Numbered from the stretch's first letter, positions 53,617 to 63,207 are shown. The stretch is 64,000 bases of DNA from Oceanicaulis sp. HTCC2633 (GCF_000152745.1 NZ_CH672428.1:740916-804915), one strand, 5' to 3'. The notes: generated by a model from the sequence alone, not told the origin. A program made the numbers and translations.

Positions 53617-53647
53617 GGCTTGCCCAGCCAAAGCTCGCGCAGCGAGC
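53617..53647. repeat. Repeat copy 2 flanking the GIY-YIG gene
   Basis: Second copy of the 31-bp element with the GCTCGC-GCA-GCGAGC hairpin core, 392 bp from the first and 7 bp from the 3' end of tRNA-Tyr. Confidence 0.75.
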
Positions 53648-53653
53648 GAATGA

Positions 53654-53739
53654 TGGTGGAGGGGGCTGGATTCGAACCAGCGTACGCCGAAGCGGGCAGA
53701 TTTACAGTCTGCTGGATTTAACCACTCTCCCACCCCTCC
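53654..53739 (-). tRNA. tRNA-Tyr (anticodon GTA)
   Basis: An 86-nt class II tRNA on the minus strand. The acceptor is GGAGGGG/CCCCTCC, the anticodon loop contains GTA (GACTGTAAATC), and there is a long variable arm (CCCGCTTCGGCG) and a T arm with TTCGAAT. CCA is encoded. It is divergent from rlmB. Confidence 0.96.
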
Positions 53740-53880
53740 ACAGGGTCCGCATCCGCGGCGACGACTGATTGGGAGCTCAGCCGCCGGGCCATTTCGAGGA
53801 TCTACCGCATCAAGCGATTGCGCCGGAGCGCCAAGGGCTTTAACGAGGCCGCTCCCCGATTTGGAGCGCGGACTATAGTC

Positions 53881-54684
53881 ATGGCTTTTCAACGGCGCAA
53901 CACCGATAAAAAGGGTTCTGCAGCGCGAAATGCAGCCCGGCGAGACAGCCCCGATCAGGGCTGGATCTGGGGCCGCCATGCGGTCCTGGCCGCCCTGGCT
54001 AACCCCAAGCGAAAACACATCTCTTTGCATGTGACGCGCAACGCCGCGACCGAGCTGGACGACACGTTCAGGAAGCTTGCGGACATCGAATTGCCCGGTC
54101 AGATCACGTCCCGCCTGCCCGACGGCGCGGTGCACCAGGGCTTTGCCCTGAAGACCAGCGCGCCGCCCGCGGAATCACTCAACGCCGTGCTGGAGCCGAC
54201 CCACGGTCTTCTGGTGGTGCTCGACCAGATCACCGATCCGCACAATGTGGGGGCCATCCTGCGCTCCTGCGCGGCCTTCGGCGTGCGCGCCGTCATCTGT
54301 CAGGACCGCAAATCCCCGCCCTTCTTCGGCGCGCTGTGCAAGACGGCGGTCGGCACTGCGGAGACGATCCCGCAGGTCCAGGTGACCAACATCGCTGACA
54401 CGCTGATCGCGCTGCAGGAGGCCGGACGTCATGTCATCGGGCTGGCTGGCGAGGCCGAGGCGCGGCTGGGCGACGAGATCGCCGCCCATGCCGGACCGGG
54501 TCTGGTGCTGGTTCTGGGCGCTGAAGGGTCGGGTCTGCGCCCGCGTGTGGCCGAGCATTGCTCTTCACTGGCGCGTATTCCCATGGGTCCCAAGGCGGAA
54601 AGCCTCAATGTGTCGAACGCGGCGGCGATCGCATTGTATGAGGCGTCCCGCTTTGATCCCCGGATCAATCCGAAACCGGAATGA
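53881..54684 (+). CDS. rlmB: 23S rRNA (guanosine-2'-O-)-methyltransferase RlmB / SpoU-family
   Basis: SpoU-type SPOUT methyltransferase, 267 residues from ATG 53881 (MAFQRRNTDKKGS); longer in-frame extensions are less likely. The N-terminal L30e-like substrate-binding domain starts WIWGRHAVLAAL. The catalytic domain has motif 1 LDQITDPHNVGAILRSCAAF, motif 2 LVLVLGAEGSGLRP and motif 3 IPMGPKAESLNVSNAAAIAL with the knot. It modifies G2251-equivalent in the P loop of 23S rRNA in E. coli. A related TrmH-like substrate cannot be excluded. Confidence 0.9.
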   Translation: MAFQRRNTDKKGSAARNAARRDSPDQGWIWGRHAVLAALANPKRKHISLHVTRNAATELDDTFRKLADIELPGQITSRLPDGAVHQGFALKTSAPPAESLNAVLEPTHGLLVVLDQITDPHNVGAILRSCAAFGVRAVICQDRKSPPFFGALCKTAVGTAETIPQVQVTNIADTLIALQEAGRHVIGLAGEAEARLGDEIAAHAGPGLVLVLGAEGSGLRPRVAEHCSSLARIPMGPKAESLNVSNAAAIALYEASRFDPRINPKPE

Positions 54685-54686
54685 CC

Positions 54687-55724
54687 TTACCGGCCGGTGG
54701 TGAAATCGCCGCCGCCCGAGGTGTGGATGCGGCGCTCGCCGGTCACCGTACGGATATAGGCGTCCGACCCGCCGCTGATGCGCAGATCCACATCCTCGGC
54801 CGTGCCGCCGAACCACAGATCGGAGGATCCGGCGAGGACGGCTTCCACACTGATCGCGCGGCCCTGCTCGATTCGGATATCACCGGACCCGCCGCTGGAG
54901 ACGTTGAGCACGCCATCCATGCTGGCGACCGTCAGGTTGGACGAGCCAGAGCTGCGCACATGAACGTCGGACGTTGCGCCGACGCTGAGATCGCCGCTGC
55001 CGGATGCTGCGTAATGCACGCCGGACGGAGCATTGCCGATCTCGACATTGCCGGAGCCGGACACGCTGGCGTCCAGGCTGGCCACATGGCCGGCGCGCAC
55101 ATGGCCGGACCCGGAAATGCCGATCTCCATATCGCTGCCCACATCCCCAAGCTCAACATCGCCGGAGCCCGAAACCGCAAGCTCCGCCGTTTCGCCGATA
55201 TCACGAGCCGTCAGGGCGCCGGAGCCCGACAGCGCGGCCTGCAAGGCGCCGCCAACTTCGCCGATGCGGGCATTGCCCGAGCCGCGAATGGCGAGACGGG
55301 CGTCATTGTCCACATCACCGGCAGACAGTGACGAGCAATGCGAGAGTTCGATATCGAGACGGGATGAATCCCCCATTTCAGCCCGCACAATGGACTCACC
55401 CAGTTCAATGGCCGCCGGCGCGGGCGTGGTGATGATCAGGACCGGCAGATCATCAAAGGATTTCGCGTCCCGCCGGCTGCGTCCGACACGCTGCTCGCGC
55501 CAGCCGCCATAGCACTGCACGCGACGCATGCTCACGCCGCCGTCAATCGCGAGCTCACCGCCCGAATTGCGAATATCCGCCCGGGTTTCCCCGGAGTTTT
55601 CAATGCGGGCGTCCAGCGTGGCGCCTTCAACCACGCGAACCGTACCGATGAAATTTTCAATCTCGACAACCGGAGCGCCGCCCGCTTGCATCGCCGTCGC
55701 CAGCGCCAGAACCATGACCGTCAT
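54687..55724 (-). CDS. Secreted GIN/DUF2807-type beta-helix protein
   Basis: 345 residues from ATG 55722-55724, chosen because GAGGG lies 8 bp upstream; ATG 55736 is the alternative. The signal peptide is MTVMVLALATAMQAGGA. The rest is a regular series of S/G-rich strands such as LAVSGSGDVELGDV and ASVSGSGNVEIGN, each about 19-20 residues, typical of the putative auto-transporter adhesin head (GIN) domain. It is probably periplasmic or surface located; the function is unknown. Its 3' end nearly touches rlmB (convergent, 2 bp). Confidence 0.82.
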   Translation of the reverse strand: MTVMVLALATAMQAGGAPVVEIENFIGTVRVVEGATLDARIENSGETRADIRNSGGELAIDGGVSMRRVQCYGGWREQRVGRSRRDAKSFDDLPVLIITTPAPAAIELGESIVRAEMGDSSRLDIELSHCSSLSAGDVDNDARLAIRGSGNARIGEVGGALQAALSGSGALTARDIGETAELAVSGSGDVELGDVGSDMEIGISGSGHVRAGHVASLDASVSGSGNVEIGNAPSGVHYAASGSGDLSVGATSDVHVRSSGSSNLTVASMDGVLNVSSGGSGDIRIEQGRAISVEAVLAGSSDLWFGGTAEDVDLRISGGSDAYIRTVTGERRIHTSGGGDFTTGR

Positions 55725-55849
55725 ATCGACCCTCATTCGTTGAGTTTTATTGTCAGACCGGCTCCGGATGTCCCCCCGATCGCCGACCCTGCCTGCATGC
55801 TGAACGAACACACCCCACGACAACATTGCAGCAGTCTAAACTTTTCGCC

Positions 55850-57553
55850 ATGTCGCTCCTGTCGACAGACACCGCGCATCGCGCTTTGATGCGCGTCATG
55901 AGACATCACGCCCCCCGCTCCGACCTTTCCACCCATACTGTCGCCAATCAGTCCGAGCCGCTTGTCGGCGTGAACTGGTATGCGGATGACGCCATGCTCA
56001 AGAGCGCGCTGTCGCGCAATGGCGCGGATGTGCATGCCGAACGGCTGTCGTCCATGGGCGCCGAGGTCGGATCGGACGGCGTGCAGGACCTGGCCCGGAT
56101 GGCCAATGAAAACCCGCCCAGGTTCAAACCCTTCGACCGGTTCGGTCACCGAATTGACGAAGTGGAGTTCCATCCCGCCTATCACGCGCTGATGGAGTTG
56201 GGGCTGGGGCATGGCGTGTCCTCCGCCGCCTGGACGGTGGAACAGGCGCCGCATTCGCTGCATGCCGCCCTCTTGATGCTGATGGGCACGGCTGACGCCG
56301 GCGTGTGCTGCCCGCAATCGATGACCTATGCGAGCGTTCCCGCCCTGAGGAAGTCTGACTGGACCGGCCCGTGGATCCAGGGCGTCACGGCGGGGCGGTA
56401 TGATCCACGCTTCCTGCCGCCGGAAGAGAAGGTCGGGCTTACGCTGGGCATGGCCATGACCGAGAAACAGGGCGGATCCGACGTGCGCGCCAACGCCACT
56501 CGGGCGGAAAGTGCGGACGGCGACATCGTCACCCTGACCGGTCATAAATGGTTCTGCTCGGCGCCCATGAGCGACGGATTCCTGACCCTCGCCTATGAAG
56601 GGGATGGGGATGACGCCCAGCTCAGCTGCTTTCTCGTCCCGCGCTGGACCCCGGACGGCGAGCGCAACACGATCGAGATCCAGCGCCTGAAGGACAAGCT
56701 GGGCGACAAGTCCAACGCCAGCTCGGAGATTGAATACAAGCAGGCCTGGGCCCGCCGGGTGGGCGAACCCGGCCGCGGCGTCCGCACCATCATCGAGATG
56801 GTCAACCATACGCGCCTGGACTGTCTGGCGGGATCGGCGGGCCTCATTCGAAATGGCGCCGCCTATGCCGTCTGGCATGCAGATCGTCGCAGCGCTTTTC
56901 AGCGGCGTCTGATCGACCAGCCGCTCATGCGAGAAGTTCTGGCCGAAATGGCCATGGAGGCCGAAGCCGCGCTCGCCCTCGCCTTCCGCGTCGCCGAGAG
57001 CTTTGACAAGGCGGACAGCGATCCCAACGAAGCGGCGTTGGCGCGGCTTCTCACGCCTATCGCAAAATACTGGATCTGCAAGCGGGCGCCCTATCTGACC
57101 TATGAGGCGATGGAGGCTCATGGCGGCGCCGGCTATGTGGAAGAGCACCCCCTGCCCCGCATGTTCCGCCAGAGCCCGCTCAATGCGATCTGGGAAGGGT
57201 CGGGCAATGTCATTGCGCTCGATGTGCTGCGCGCCCTGGCGCGCGACGAAGCCGCGCGCGAAGCGCTGACCGCCGAGCTGGCGCCCGCCTATGGCCGTCA
57301 CCCCGCGCTTGATGCGCGCCTGAACGCCCTCACAAGAATGGCGGCCGGAGGGATTGGCGAAGCGGACGCCCGCCGGTTTGCGGAATGGGCCGCGACCGCG
57401 CTGACCGCCAGCACCCTGATCCGGGCCGGGCTGGACCCTGCGGCGGACGCCTATATCGGTCGCCGCATTGCGGAAAACCCGACTTCGCTCGGCGCTGGCG
57501 AAGCGGCCATTGATCATGAATGGCTGATCAATCGCGCCCGGCTTGCCGTCTAG
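55850..57553 (+). CDS. AidB-like acyl-CoA dehydrogenase family flavoprotein
   Basis: About 567 residues from ATG 55850 (MSLLSTDTAHRAL); a TTG at 55826 is the alternative. The FAD-binding signature GLTLGMAMTEKQGGSDVRAN and GHKWFCSAPMSDGFL mark the AidB branch, followed by the C-terminal helical domain with EAHGGAGYVEEHPLPR and NAIWEGSGNVIALDVLR. E. coli AidB is induced by alkylation stress and binds DNA; here only the fold is certain. It stands alone, convergent with the next gene. Confidence 0.88.
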   Translation: MSLLSTDTAHRALMRVMRHHAPRSDLSTHTVANQSEPLVGVNWYADDAMLKSALSRNGADVHAERLSSMGAEVGSDGVQDLARMANENPPRFKPFDRFGHRIDEVEFHPAYHALMELGLGHGVSSAAWTVEQAPHSLHAALLMLMGTADAGVCCPQSMTYASVPALRKSDWTGPWIQGVTAGRYDPRFLPPEEKVGLTLGMAMTEKQGGSDVRANATRAESADGDIVTLTGHKWFCSAPMSDGFLTLAYEGDGDDAQLSCFLVPRWTPDGERNTIEIQRLKDKLGDKSNASSEIEYKQAWARRVGEPGRGVRTIIEMVNHTRLDCLAGSAGLIRNGAAYAVWHADRRSAFQRRLIDQPLMREVLAEMAMEAEAALALAFRVAESFDKADSDPNEAALARLLTPIAKYWICKRAPYLTYEAMEAHGGAGYVEEHPLPRMFRQSPLNAIWEGSGNVIALDVLRALARDEAAREALTAELAPAYGRHPALDARLNALTRMAAGGIGEADARRFAEWAATALTASTLIRAGLDPAADAYIGRRIAENPTSLGAGEAAIDHEWLINRARLAV

Positions 57554-57554
57554 A

Positions 57555-58112
57555 TCAGGATTTGATCAGCGGTTTGGTATCTGAAGGCCCGACGGACGTG
57601 ACCTGCGGCTTCTTGCCGGTGAGGGTTTCGCCCAGCGCCTCACACTGCTCAATCACCACGACCTCAAAACCGGCAGCCGCTTTCTCCCGGTCGGAATCCG
57701 GGAGACGATCCGCTGCGGCTCCCATCAAGGTGACAGCCGCCGCCAGAACATTGACGACCTGTACCACGGCCTTGCCGACAGCCTTGAGCCTGATCCCGAT
57801 CCGCATGATGACGCTGCCGGCGCGCGCCTCCAGCAGCTCCACGCTCAGCTCGTGCTGGCTATCAAATTCGAGTTCGGAAGCGCCGGACCACCACTCATCT
57901 TGAGTGCTCAGCGCCTCATGCAGCCAGGCCTCAAGGCGGGGCCTGATCATCTGACGGAACGTTTCTGCATAAGCTTGCGGATCATCGGTTTGCGCATCGA
58001 GACGCACCTCAAGCTCGAGACGCATCTCGAACTCGTCATCTCCGCCCTCGTCCATCCAGAGGCGGTTCCCTCCCCCGGAGCCATTCGATTGCGGTAGAGA
58101 ATAATCAACCAT
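57555..58112 (-). CDS. Hypothetical protein
   Basis: Unrecognised 185-residue protein with an acidic N-terminal part (DEGGDDEFEMRLELEVRL) and a hydrophobic helix near residues 108-135 (AVGKAVVQVVNVLAAAVTLM). No signal peptide. It converges with the aidB-like gene, whose stop lies 1 bp away. ATG at 58110-58112. A single membrane or membrane-peripheral helix is possible. No function is suggested. Confidence 0.6.
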   Translation of the reverse strand: MVDYSLPQSNGSGGGNRLWMDEGGDDEFEMRLELEVRLDAQTDDPQAYAETFRQMIRPRLEAWLHEALSTQDEWWSGASELEFDSQHELSVELLEARAGSVIMRIGIRLKAVGKAVVQVVNVLAAAVTLMGAAADRLPDSDREKAAAGFEVVVIEQCEALGETLTGKKPQVTSVGPSDTKPLIKS

Positions 58113-58284
58113 GTGCGCCCCCAGCCACCCGATATGAGAAGTATTTACAACCCAGAATAAAAGAGCAAGACCATTCGCTCTTCACCTCGAAAGGCCGCGT
58201 CCCGGACGCGCGAGCGAACGCGACTTGCCTGTGCGCATGGAGATCGGCTAACCGCCCTGTTGAACAACTGGAGGGGGAGACGGC

Positions 58285-59667
58285 ATGTCGGCGCTGACGA
58301 TCGGGCTGATCGCCTACATTATCCTGCAAATGGGCATCGCCTATTGGGCGTCGCGCAAGATCGCCGGGGATTCCGACTATCTGGTCGCGGGCCGGCGCCT
58401 CGGCGTTTTCACGCTTGGGGTCTCGCTGTTCGCCACCTGGTTTGGCGGAGAGACCGTGATGGGGGCCAGCGCCGCCATCGCCAATGAAGGTTTGGCCGGC
58501 GCGCGCGCCGAACCGGTTGGATACGCGCTGTGTCTGGTCGCGTCCGCCCTCTTCGTGGCCGGCGCCATGCGCGCCAAGGGCTATATGACCCTGGCGGACT
58601 TCTTCCGCGAGCGCTTCGGCAAGCGCGCCGAGGTCACGGCAGCGCTGGTCGCCATCCCGACTTCCATCATCTGGGCCGCCGCCCAGCTCATCGCTCTCTC
58701 CGCCCTTCTGAGCGCAGTGACAGACCTGCCGGTGACGGCCACGCTGCTGGGCGCCGGAACGCTGGTGATCGCCTACACATTGATGGGCGGTCTGTTGGGG
58801 GATGTGGTCACCGATCTCGTCCAGACGATCGTGGTTCTGGCGGGGCTTCTGATCATGATGGTGCTGCTGCTGCAGCGCACGGATGGGCTCGCCAATGGCT
58901 TAGCCCTGATCGACCCTGCCCAGTATGTCCTCGTGCCGCCCGGAGAAAGCTGGATCGAACGCATCGACGCCTTCGCCATCCCGATCCTGGGCTCCATTGT
59001 CGCCCAGGAGATGATTGCACGCTTTCTGGGGGCCAGAACCGCGAAGACAGCCGTTCGCGGCGGTCTTCTGGCCGGCGGCCTGTATCTGTTGTTCGGCGCC
59101 TTCCCGCTGGTCTTCGGCCTCATCGGCGCAGGGGCCGGATTTGACCCCGCAGCAGGCGATCTCTACCTGCCGCTCATGGCGGCTGAGCTGATGCCCAGCG
59201 CCCTGTTTGTGGTGTTCGTCGGCGCGCTGTTCTCCGCCGTTCTGTCCACTGTGGATTCCGCGCTTCTCGCGGTTTCCGGCCTGGCCAGTGAAAACCTCTA
59301 TGGGCGGCTGCGCCCCAACGCAAATCCGCAGGAAAAGTTGATCGCCGCACGCGCACTGACCGTTGTCGCCGGTCTCGCCGCCCTGATCGTCGCCTTTTCC
59401 GGGGACAGCATTTACGGGCTGGTGGAGCTGGCCAGTTCGCTGGGATCCGCAGGCCTGTTCGTGTCGCTCCTGATCGGTTTGCATTTCCGCTTCGGCGGCG
59501 AATGGAGCGCCCTCGCCGCGCTGGCCGCCGGTCTGGTGACGATCTGGCTTGCGGACTTTGTTCTCGTCATCCCCGGCGGGTTTCTGCTGTCGATCACGAT
59601 GGCCGCCATCGCCTATCTCGGCGTCGGCTTTCTGGCGCCGGGCACAGCGGCTGCAAGCGCCGAATAG
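58285..59667 (+). CDS. Sodium:solute symporter (SSS) family transporter
   Basis: 460 residues, about 13 membrane spans. It starts MSALTIGLIAYIILQMGIAY; RKIAGDSDYLVAGRRLG and SLFATWFGGETVMGAS are the characteristic first loops of the family, and FSAVLSTVDSALLAVSGL holds the sodium-site Ser/Thr helix. It imports an organic solute with Na+; the substrate (amino acid, carboxylate or sugar) is not predictable. GAGGGGGA precedes the ATG. It ends in a terminator shared with the convergent gene. Confidence 0.92.
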   Translation: MSALTIGLIAYIILQMGIAYWASRKIAGDSDYLVAGRRLGVFTLGVSLFATWFGGETVMGASAAIANEGLAGARAEPVGYALCLVASALFVAGAMRAKGYMTLADFFRERFGKRAEVTAALVAIPTSIIWAAAQLIALSALLSAVTDLPVTATLLGAGTLVIAYTLMGGLLGDVVTDLVQTIVVLAGLLIMMVLLLQRTDGLANGLALIDPAQYVLVPPGESWIERIDAFAIPILGSIVAQEMIARFLGARTAKTAVRGGLLAGGLYLLFGAFPLVFGLIGAGAGFDPAAGDLYLPLMAAELMPSALFVVFVGALFSAVLSTVDSALLAVSGLASENLYGRLRPNANPQEKLIAARALTVVAGLAALIVAFSGDSIYGLVELASSLGSAGLFVSLLIGLHFRFGGEWSALAALAAGLVTIWLADFVLVIPGGFLLSITMAAIAYLGVGFLAPGTAAASAE

Positions 59668-59668
59668 A

Positions 59669-59703
59669 CGCCGGGGCGGACTGTGTCCGCCCCGGCGCTT
59701 TGT
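59669..59703 (+). terminator. Terminator between the two convergent transporters
   Basis: A 13-bp perfect stem (59669-59681 with 59685-59697) with a 3-nt loop is followed by CTTTGT on the plus strand. It may also serve the opposite gene, although no T-run follows on that side. Confidence 0.75.
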
Positions 59704-59718
59704 CCCAGGAGATCGGGC

Positions 59719-60858
59719 CTAGCCCAGAATGCTGAACACCAAAGTGCCAAGCACTGTGCCCAGCGCATAGCCGAGAACGCCCACGAGAACGCCCGGCGTC
59801 ACAAGATCGCGCCAGCCTTTCGCCGCCGCGAGCGCCGGAGCCGTGGTGGCGCCCAGAATTGCGGCGTTCGACGCGATGATGATCTCGGGCAGGGACAGCT
59901 TGCAGAACTTCGCCAGCGTGAAGGCGATCCCGGTGTGGATGGACAGAAGGATCGCGATATAGGCGATGATCATCGGCGCATTGGTGACGAGCTGGACGAC
60001 GTTGGCGCCCGCCGCGATGGCGGCGAAGAACAGGAAGGCGAACACCACGCCGAGTTCAAACCCGCCATGAAGTTTCGCCATCCGGTTCGGGATTGCGGTG
60101 GGCAGAACCAGGGCCAGCACCGTGATGATCACATAGCGCAATTGCGGCTGACCGCTCAGCCGGGTCAGGAAATCGCCAACCGCCACGACGATCAGCGCAT
60201 AGGCCAGAGTCAGTCCGAGGCTCAGAGGCGTTGCGCGACCCTCGCTGGCCTCACCGGATTCCTCGACTTCACCCGCCGTATGATCACGCTTGACGAAGCG
60301 CCTGGCGATGAAGGCGAAACCGGGAAGGATGGCGAGCAATCCCAGATAGGCGGCGCTGGCCATATTGTCAGCGGCCAGCATGGCTGAAACGATGCCGGGC
60401 GCCGTCTCGGCGAGGCCTGTCACATCCGTCAACGCGGCGAAGTTCACCGAGCCGCCCACATAGGAGGCGGTCAAAGAGGACGCGATGCCGACCTCATGCT
60501 CGCCGAGCGGCAAGACGAAAGCGGCGACCAGAGCGCCCACCAGCGTCGCGAACGCCGCGATCAGGAAGGCGCCTGTCATGCGGGTCGTTTCAAAGAAGAT
60601 GCGCTTGAGGTCCGCCTTCATCAGGAACAGCGGGATCAGCACCGGGACGGCATAGGTGAATACAAAACCGTAGGCGGGCGCATCAAAGGGCAGAAGGCGC
60701 AGATTGGACGCCAGAATCGCCAGGAGGATCGTCCAGACCGTGCCGGTCAATAGCGCGCCGAACTTCGTCTTTTCCAGAAGGAAGCCGGCCGCGGCGATGG
60801 CGGTCAGGCCCGCCATGACCGCGAGATTGTTGTCTGCGGGGATCAGGGATGCGTCCAT
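59719..60858 (-). CDS. DUF819 family membrane protein
   Basis: 379 residues, about 11 membrane spans, of the DUF819/YjcL family. Markers are VPVLIPLFLMKADLKRIF and SLTASYVGGSVNFAALTD near residues 85-150 and the C-terminal AILGATTAPALAAAKGW. It is likely a transporter; its position next to a peptidase and a RidA protein suggests amino-acid or peptide metabolism, which is inference. It lies 17 bp downstream of the ridA-like gene and is probably in one operon with it. Confidence 0.85.
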   Translation of the reverse strand: MDASLIPADNNLAVMAGLTAIAAAGFLLEKTKFGALLTGTVWTILLAILASNLRLLPFDAPAYGFVFTYAVPVLIPLFLMKADLKRIFFETTRMTGAFLIAAFATLVGALVAAFVLPLGEHEVGIASSLTASYVGGSVNFAALTDVTGLAETAPGIVSAMLAADNMASAAYLGLLAILPGFAFIARRFVKRDHTAGEVEESGEASEGRATPLSLGLTLAYALIVVAVGDFLTRLSGQPQLRYVIITVLALVLPTAIPNRMAKLHGGFELGVVFAFLFFAAIAAGANVVQLVTNAPMIIAYIAILLSIHTGIAFTLAKFCKLSLPEIIIASNAAILGATTAPALAAAKGWRDLVTPGVLVGVLGYALGTVLGTLVFSILG

Positions 60859-60875
60859 GATGGAGTCCTGGGGTT

Positions 60876-61292
60876 TTAGGCGCCGGGCGGGATCACCGCG
60901 TCGGCTTCAATTTCAATGATGAAATCAGGGCCGGCCAGCGCCGCGACCCCGATCATGGAACAGGCCGGCGGAAAGTCGGCGAACACCTTGCGGTGCGCCT
61001 GCCCGACCGCCCTCTGCGTTTCAAGGCTCATATCGATCACGAACAGGCGCGTTCGCACCACGTGGCTGATATGGGAGCCCGCCTTCTCCAGCGCTTGCGC
61101 GATGATTTCAAGACATCGTGAGGTCTGGGCCCCGGCGTCTCCCGGGGCGAAAGGCTGACCGGCGTCATCCACGGCGACCGTGCCCGCCACGAACACCTGA
61201 TCGCCCACACGCACGGCGCGTCGATAGGCGACCAGGTCTTCCCAGGGCGCGCCCGTGGTGACGCGTAGACGGTCCCGCCCCGCCTCGCTCAT
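60876..61292 (-). CDS. RidA/YjgF family protein
   Basis: 138 residues. RidA enzymes hydrolyse reactive enamines/imines made by PLP enzymes. It contains the family strand VFVAGTVAVDDAGQP, a conserved arginine in VVRTRLFVID, and PPACSMIGVAALAGPDFIIE near the C-terminus with the carboxylate-binding Glu region. Its ATG overlaps the stop of the M20 hydrolase (ATGA), so they are co-translated. It belongs to a subgroup other than classic RidA. Confidence 0.88.
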   Translation of the reverse strand: MSEAGRDRLRVTTGAPWEDLVAYRRAVRVGDQVFVAGTVAVDDAGQPFAPGDAGAQTSRCLEIIAQALEKAGSHISHVVRTRLFVIDMSLETQRAVGQAHRKVFADFPPACSMIGVAALAGPDFIIEIEADAVIPPGA

Positions 61293-62629
61293 CCCTCCTC
61301 GCCCTGCGGCACGCCGTTGGCGAACAGATCGAGCGCAATCGCGACCATGCCTTCAGAGGATACCGTCACGGCGCCTTCGCCATCGGGATAGAAGAAGGGC
61401 GAGTGGTTGGCCGGCGGGGTCTCGCCGCGCGCCTGATACTCGTCCCACACGGTCTGCGGAGCGCCGCCGACCCAGAACATGAAGATCGGCACGTCCTCAT
61501 CGGTGCGGCCATAGCGGGAAAAGTCCTCGCCCCCGGTCACCGGATCCGCCGTCGCGACAGCGTCCTCGCCGAACCGGGCGGCCAGGACGGCGCCGGCCTG
61601 ATCGGACAGGGCCGGGTCATTGTAGAGCGCCGGCGTATAGGTCTCCTCGACCTCCATCACCGGCATCAGCTCCTCCGGCAGGCCTGCGGCCATCGCCTGA
61701 CCGCGCGCGATGCGCTCGATCCCGCTGATCAGACGCTCGCGCACCTCATCGGTATAGGAGCGCACGGTGATCTGAAGATGGGCTTCATCGGAGATGATGT
61801 TGTGCTTGGTCCCCGCATTGAAGGCGCCGACCGTGACGACCCCGGTTTCAAACGGCGACAATTCGCGGCTGACCAGCGTCTGCAGGTTGGTCACGATCTG
61901 GCTGGCCAGCACCACCGGGTCCTTGCCCAGGTGCGGCGACGCGCCATGGGCGCCCACTCCGCGCACATACAGATCGACCGAGTCCACATTCGCCATGGCC
62001 CAGCCCGGCGCATAACGGATCACGCCCGCCGGCATATAGCCCCAGGTATGATAGGAGACGACGGCGTCCGGCGTGGGAAAGCGCTCGTACAGGCCATCTG
62101 ACAGCATGGCGAGGGCGCCCAGCCCCACTTCCTCGGCTGGCTGGCCGATCAACACCAGCGTGCCGGACCAGTCATCGCGGTTCTGGCTCATATAGCGAGC
62201 CGCCGCGACCAGAGAGGTCATATGGGTGTCGTGCGCGCAGGCATGCATGACCGGGAAGGTGTTGCCCATCCGGTCCTCGCCCATCACTTCAGACGCATAA
62301 TCGACCGGCGTGTCCTCTCGAACAGGCAGACCGTCCATATCGGCGCGCAGCATGATGGTCGGCCCCTCGCCGTTTTCCATCACGGCGACGACGCCTGTGC
62401 GACCCACGCCTTCGGTCACCTCGAACCCGGCGTCGCGCAGCTCCTGCGCCAGACGCGCGGCGGTTTCGGTCTCCATGAAGGAGAGTTCCGGGTTTTCGTG
62501 GAAATGCTCGTAGAGCGATTGCAGATGATTGTCCCAATCCGCGCTGATGGCGGTGCGCAGATCATCCTGCGCAAGGGATGGTGCGGTCAGCGCCAGCCCA
62601 GCGGCGGCGGCCATGAACAAATGACGCAT
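61289..62629 (-). CDS. M20 family metal-dependent amidohydrolase, exported
   Basis: 446 residues with a signal peptide ([15 protein letters not shown]). It is of the peptidase M20D/amidohydrolase (hippuricase, N-acyl-amino-acid hydrolase) type. Metal and catalytic residues are visible in LRADMDGLPVREDT, MHACAHDTHM, GQPAEEVGLGA and VTGGEDFSRYG. It would act in the periplasm on N-acyl amino acids or small peptides. It heads a likely operon with the ridA-like and DUF819 genes. Confidence 0.92.
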   Translation of the reverse strand: MRHLFMAAAAGLALTAPSLAQDDLRTAISADWDNHLQSLYEHFHENPELSFMETETAARLAQELRDAGFEVTEGVGRTGVVAVMENGEGPTIMLRADMDGLPVREDTPVDYASEVMGEDRMGNTFPVMHACAHDTHMTSLVAAARYMSQNRDDWSGTLVLIGQPAEEVGLGALAMLSDGLYERFPTPDAVVSYHTWGYMPAGVIRYAPGWAMANVDSVDLYVRGVGAHGASPHLGKDPVVLASQIVTNLQTLVSRELSPFETGVVTVGAFNAGTKHNIISDEAHLQITVRSYTDEVRERLISGIERIARGQAMAAGLPEELMPVMEVEETYTPALYNDPALSDQAGAVLAARFGEDAVATADPVTGGEDFSRYGRTDEDVPIFMFWVGGAPQTVWDEYQARGETPPANHSPFFYPDGEGAVTVSSEGMVAIALDLFANGVPQGEEG

Positions 62630-62715
62630 AGTGCGACTCCCCGATTATCTGGGCGGCATTGCAGACCGCCAGCCCGGAGAGGTCAACGCATAAAGGTAAG
62701 GCTGCTTGCGACCGC

Positions 62716-63207
62716 CTAGTCGAACAGGGCGTCCGCCGCGGCCTGGGCGGCGGCGCTGTCATCAATGCCCTCGCCCTCGATACGACCCTGCACCGCGGCT
62801 CGCGCCGCCGCCAGCAGGGATTCGATCTCGCTTCCCGCCATGGCGGATGCGCCTGCGAAATCGCCGTCCCGGACCTTGTCCTGCGCGCGTTGCAACTCGA
62901 CATTCACGGCCGCAACGATGGTTTCCAGATGCGCCTTGAGCGCGTAGTCGACCGCTGCATAGGCCGCGATCACCGTTTCCTTGCCCACATAATTGGTGCG
63001 CTCGAAATGCTCCTCATAGCCCACAGGCTCCCAGGCCAGCACGTCTTCGGCGAAATCGGGCATATCGGGCAGCATTTCAAGAAGCATGACCACTTCATTG
63101 AAATGGTTGAGATAGTCGGTCGCGAGCCCGGTGTCGGGATGCACGTTGGCGGCTTTCAGCGCGTCCGCTGACAGCACCCCCTCGCCCAAGGTCGCCGCTT
63201 CGCTCAT
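62716..63207 (-). CDS. Conserved hypothetical protein next to metG
   Basis: 163 residues from ATG 63205-63207 (MSEAATLGEGVLSADAL); a TTG-started longer frame to 63246 is less likely. It is acidic, helical, with no signal or membrane segment. HFNEVVMLLEMLPDMPDF and NYVGKETVIAAYAAVD are the most distinctive stretches. It lies 95 bp downstream of metG on the same strand. No function is suggested. Confidence 0.7.
   Translation of the reverse strand: MSEAATLGEGVLSADALKAANVHPDTGLATDYLNHFNEVVMLLEMLPDMPDFAEDVLAWEPVGYEEHFERTNYVGKETVIAAYAAVDYALKAHLETIVAAVNVELQRAQDKVRDGDFAGASAMAGSEIESLLAAARAAVQGRIEGEGIDDSAAAQAAADALFD

Noticed and set aside
53495-54135. Minus-strand open frame running across tRNA-Tyr
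   Set aside because: It passes through a clear tRNA gene and has no protein-family resemblance.
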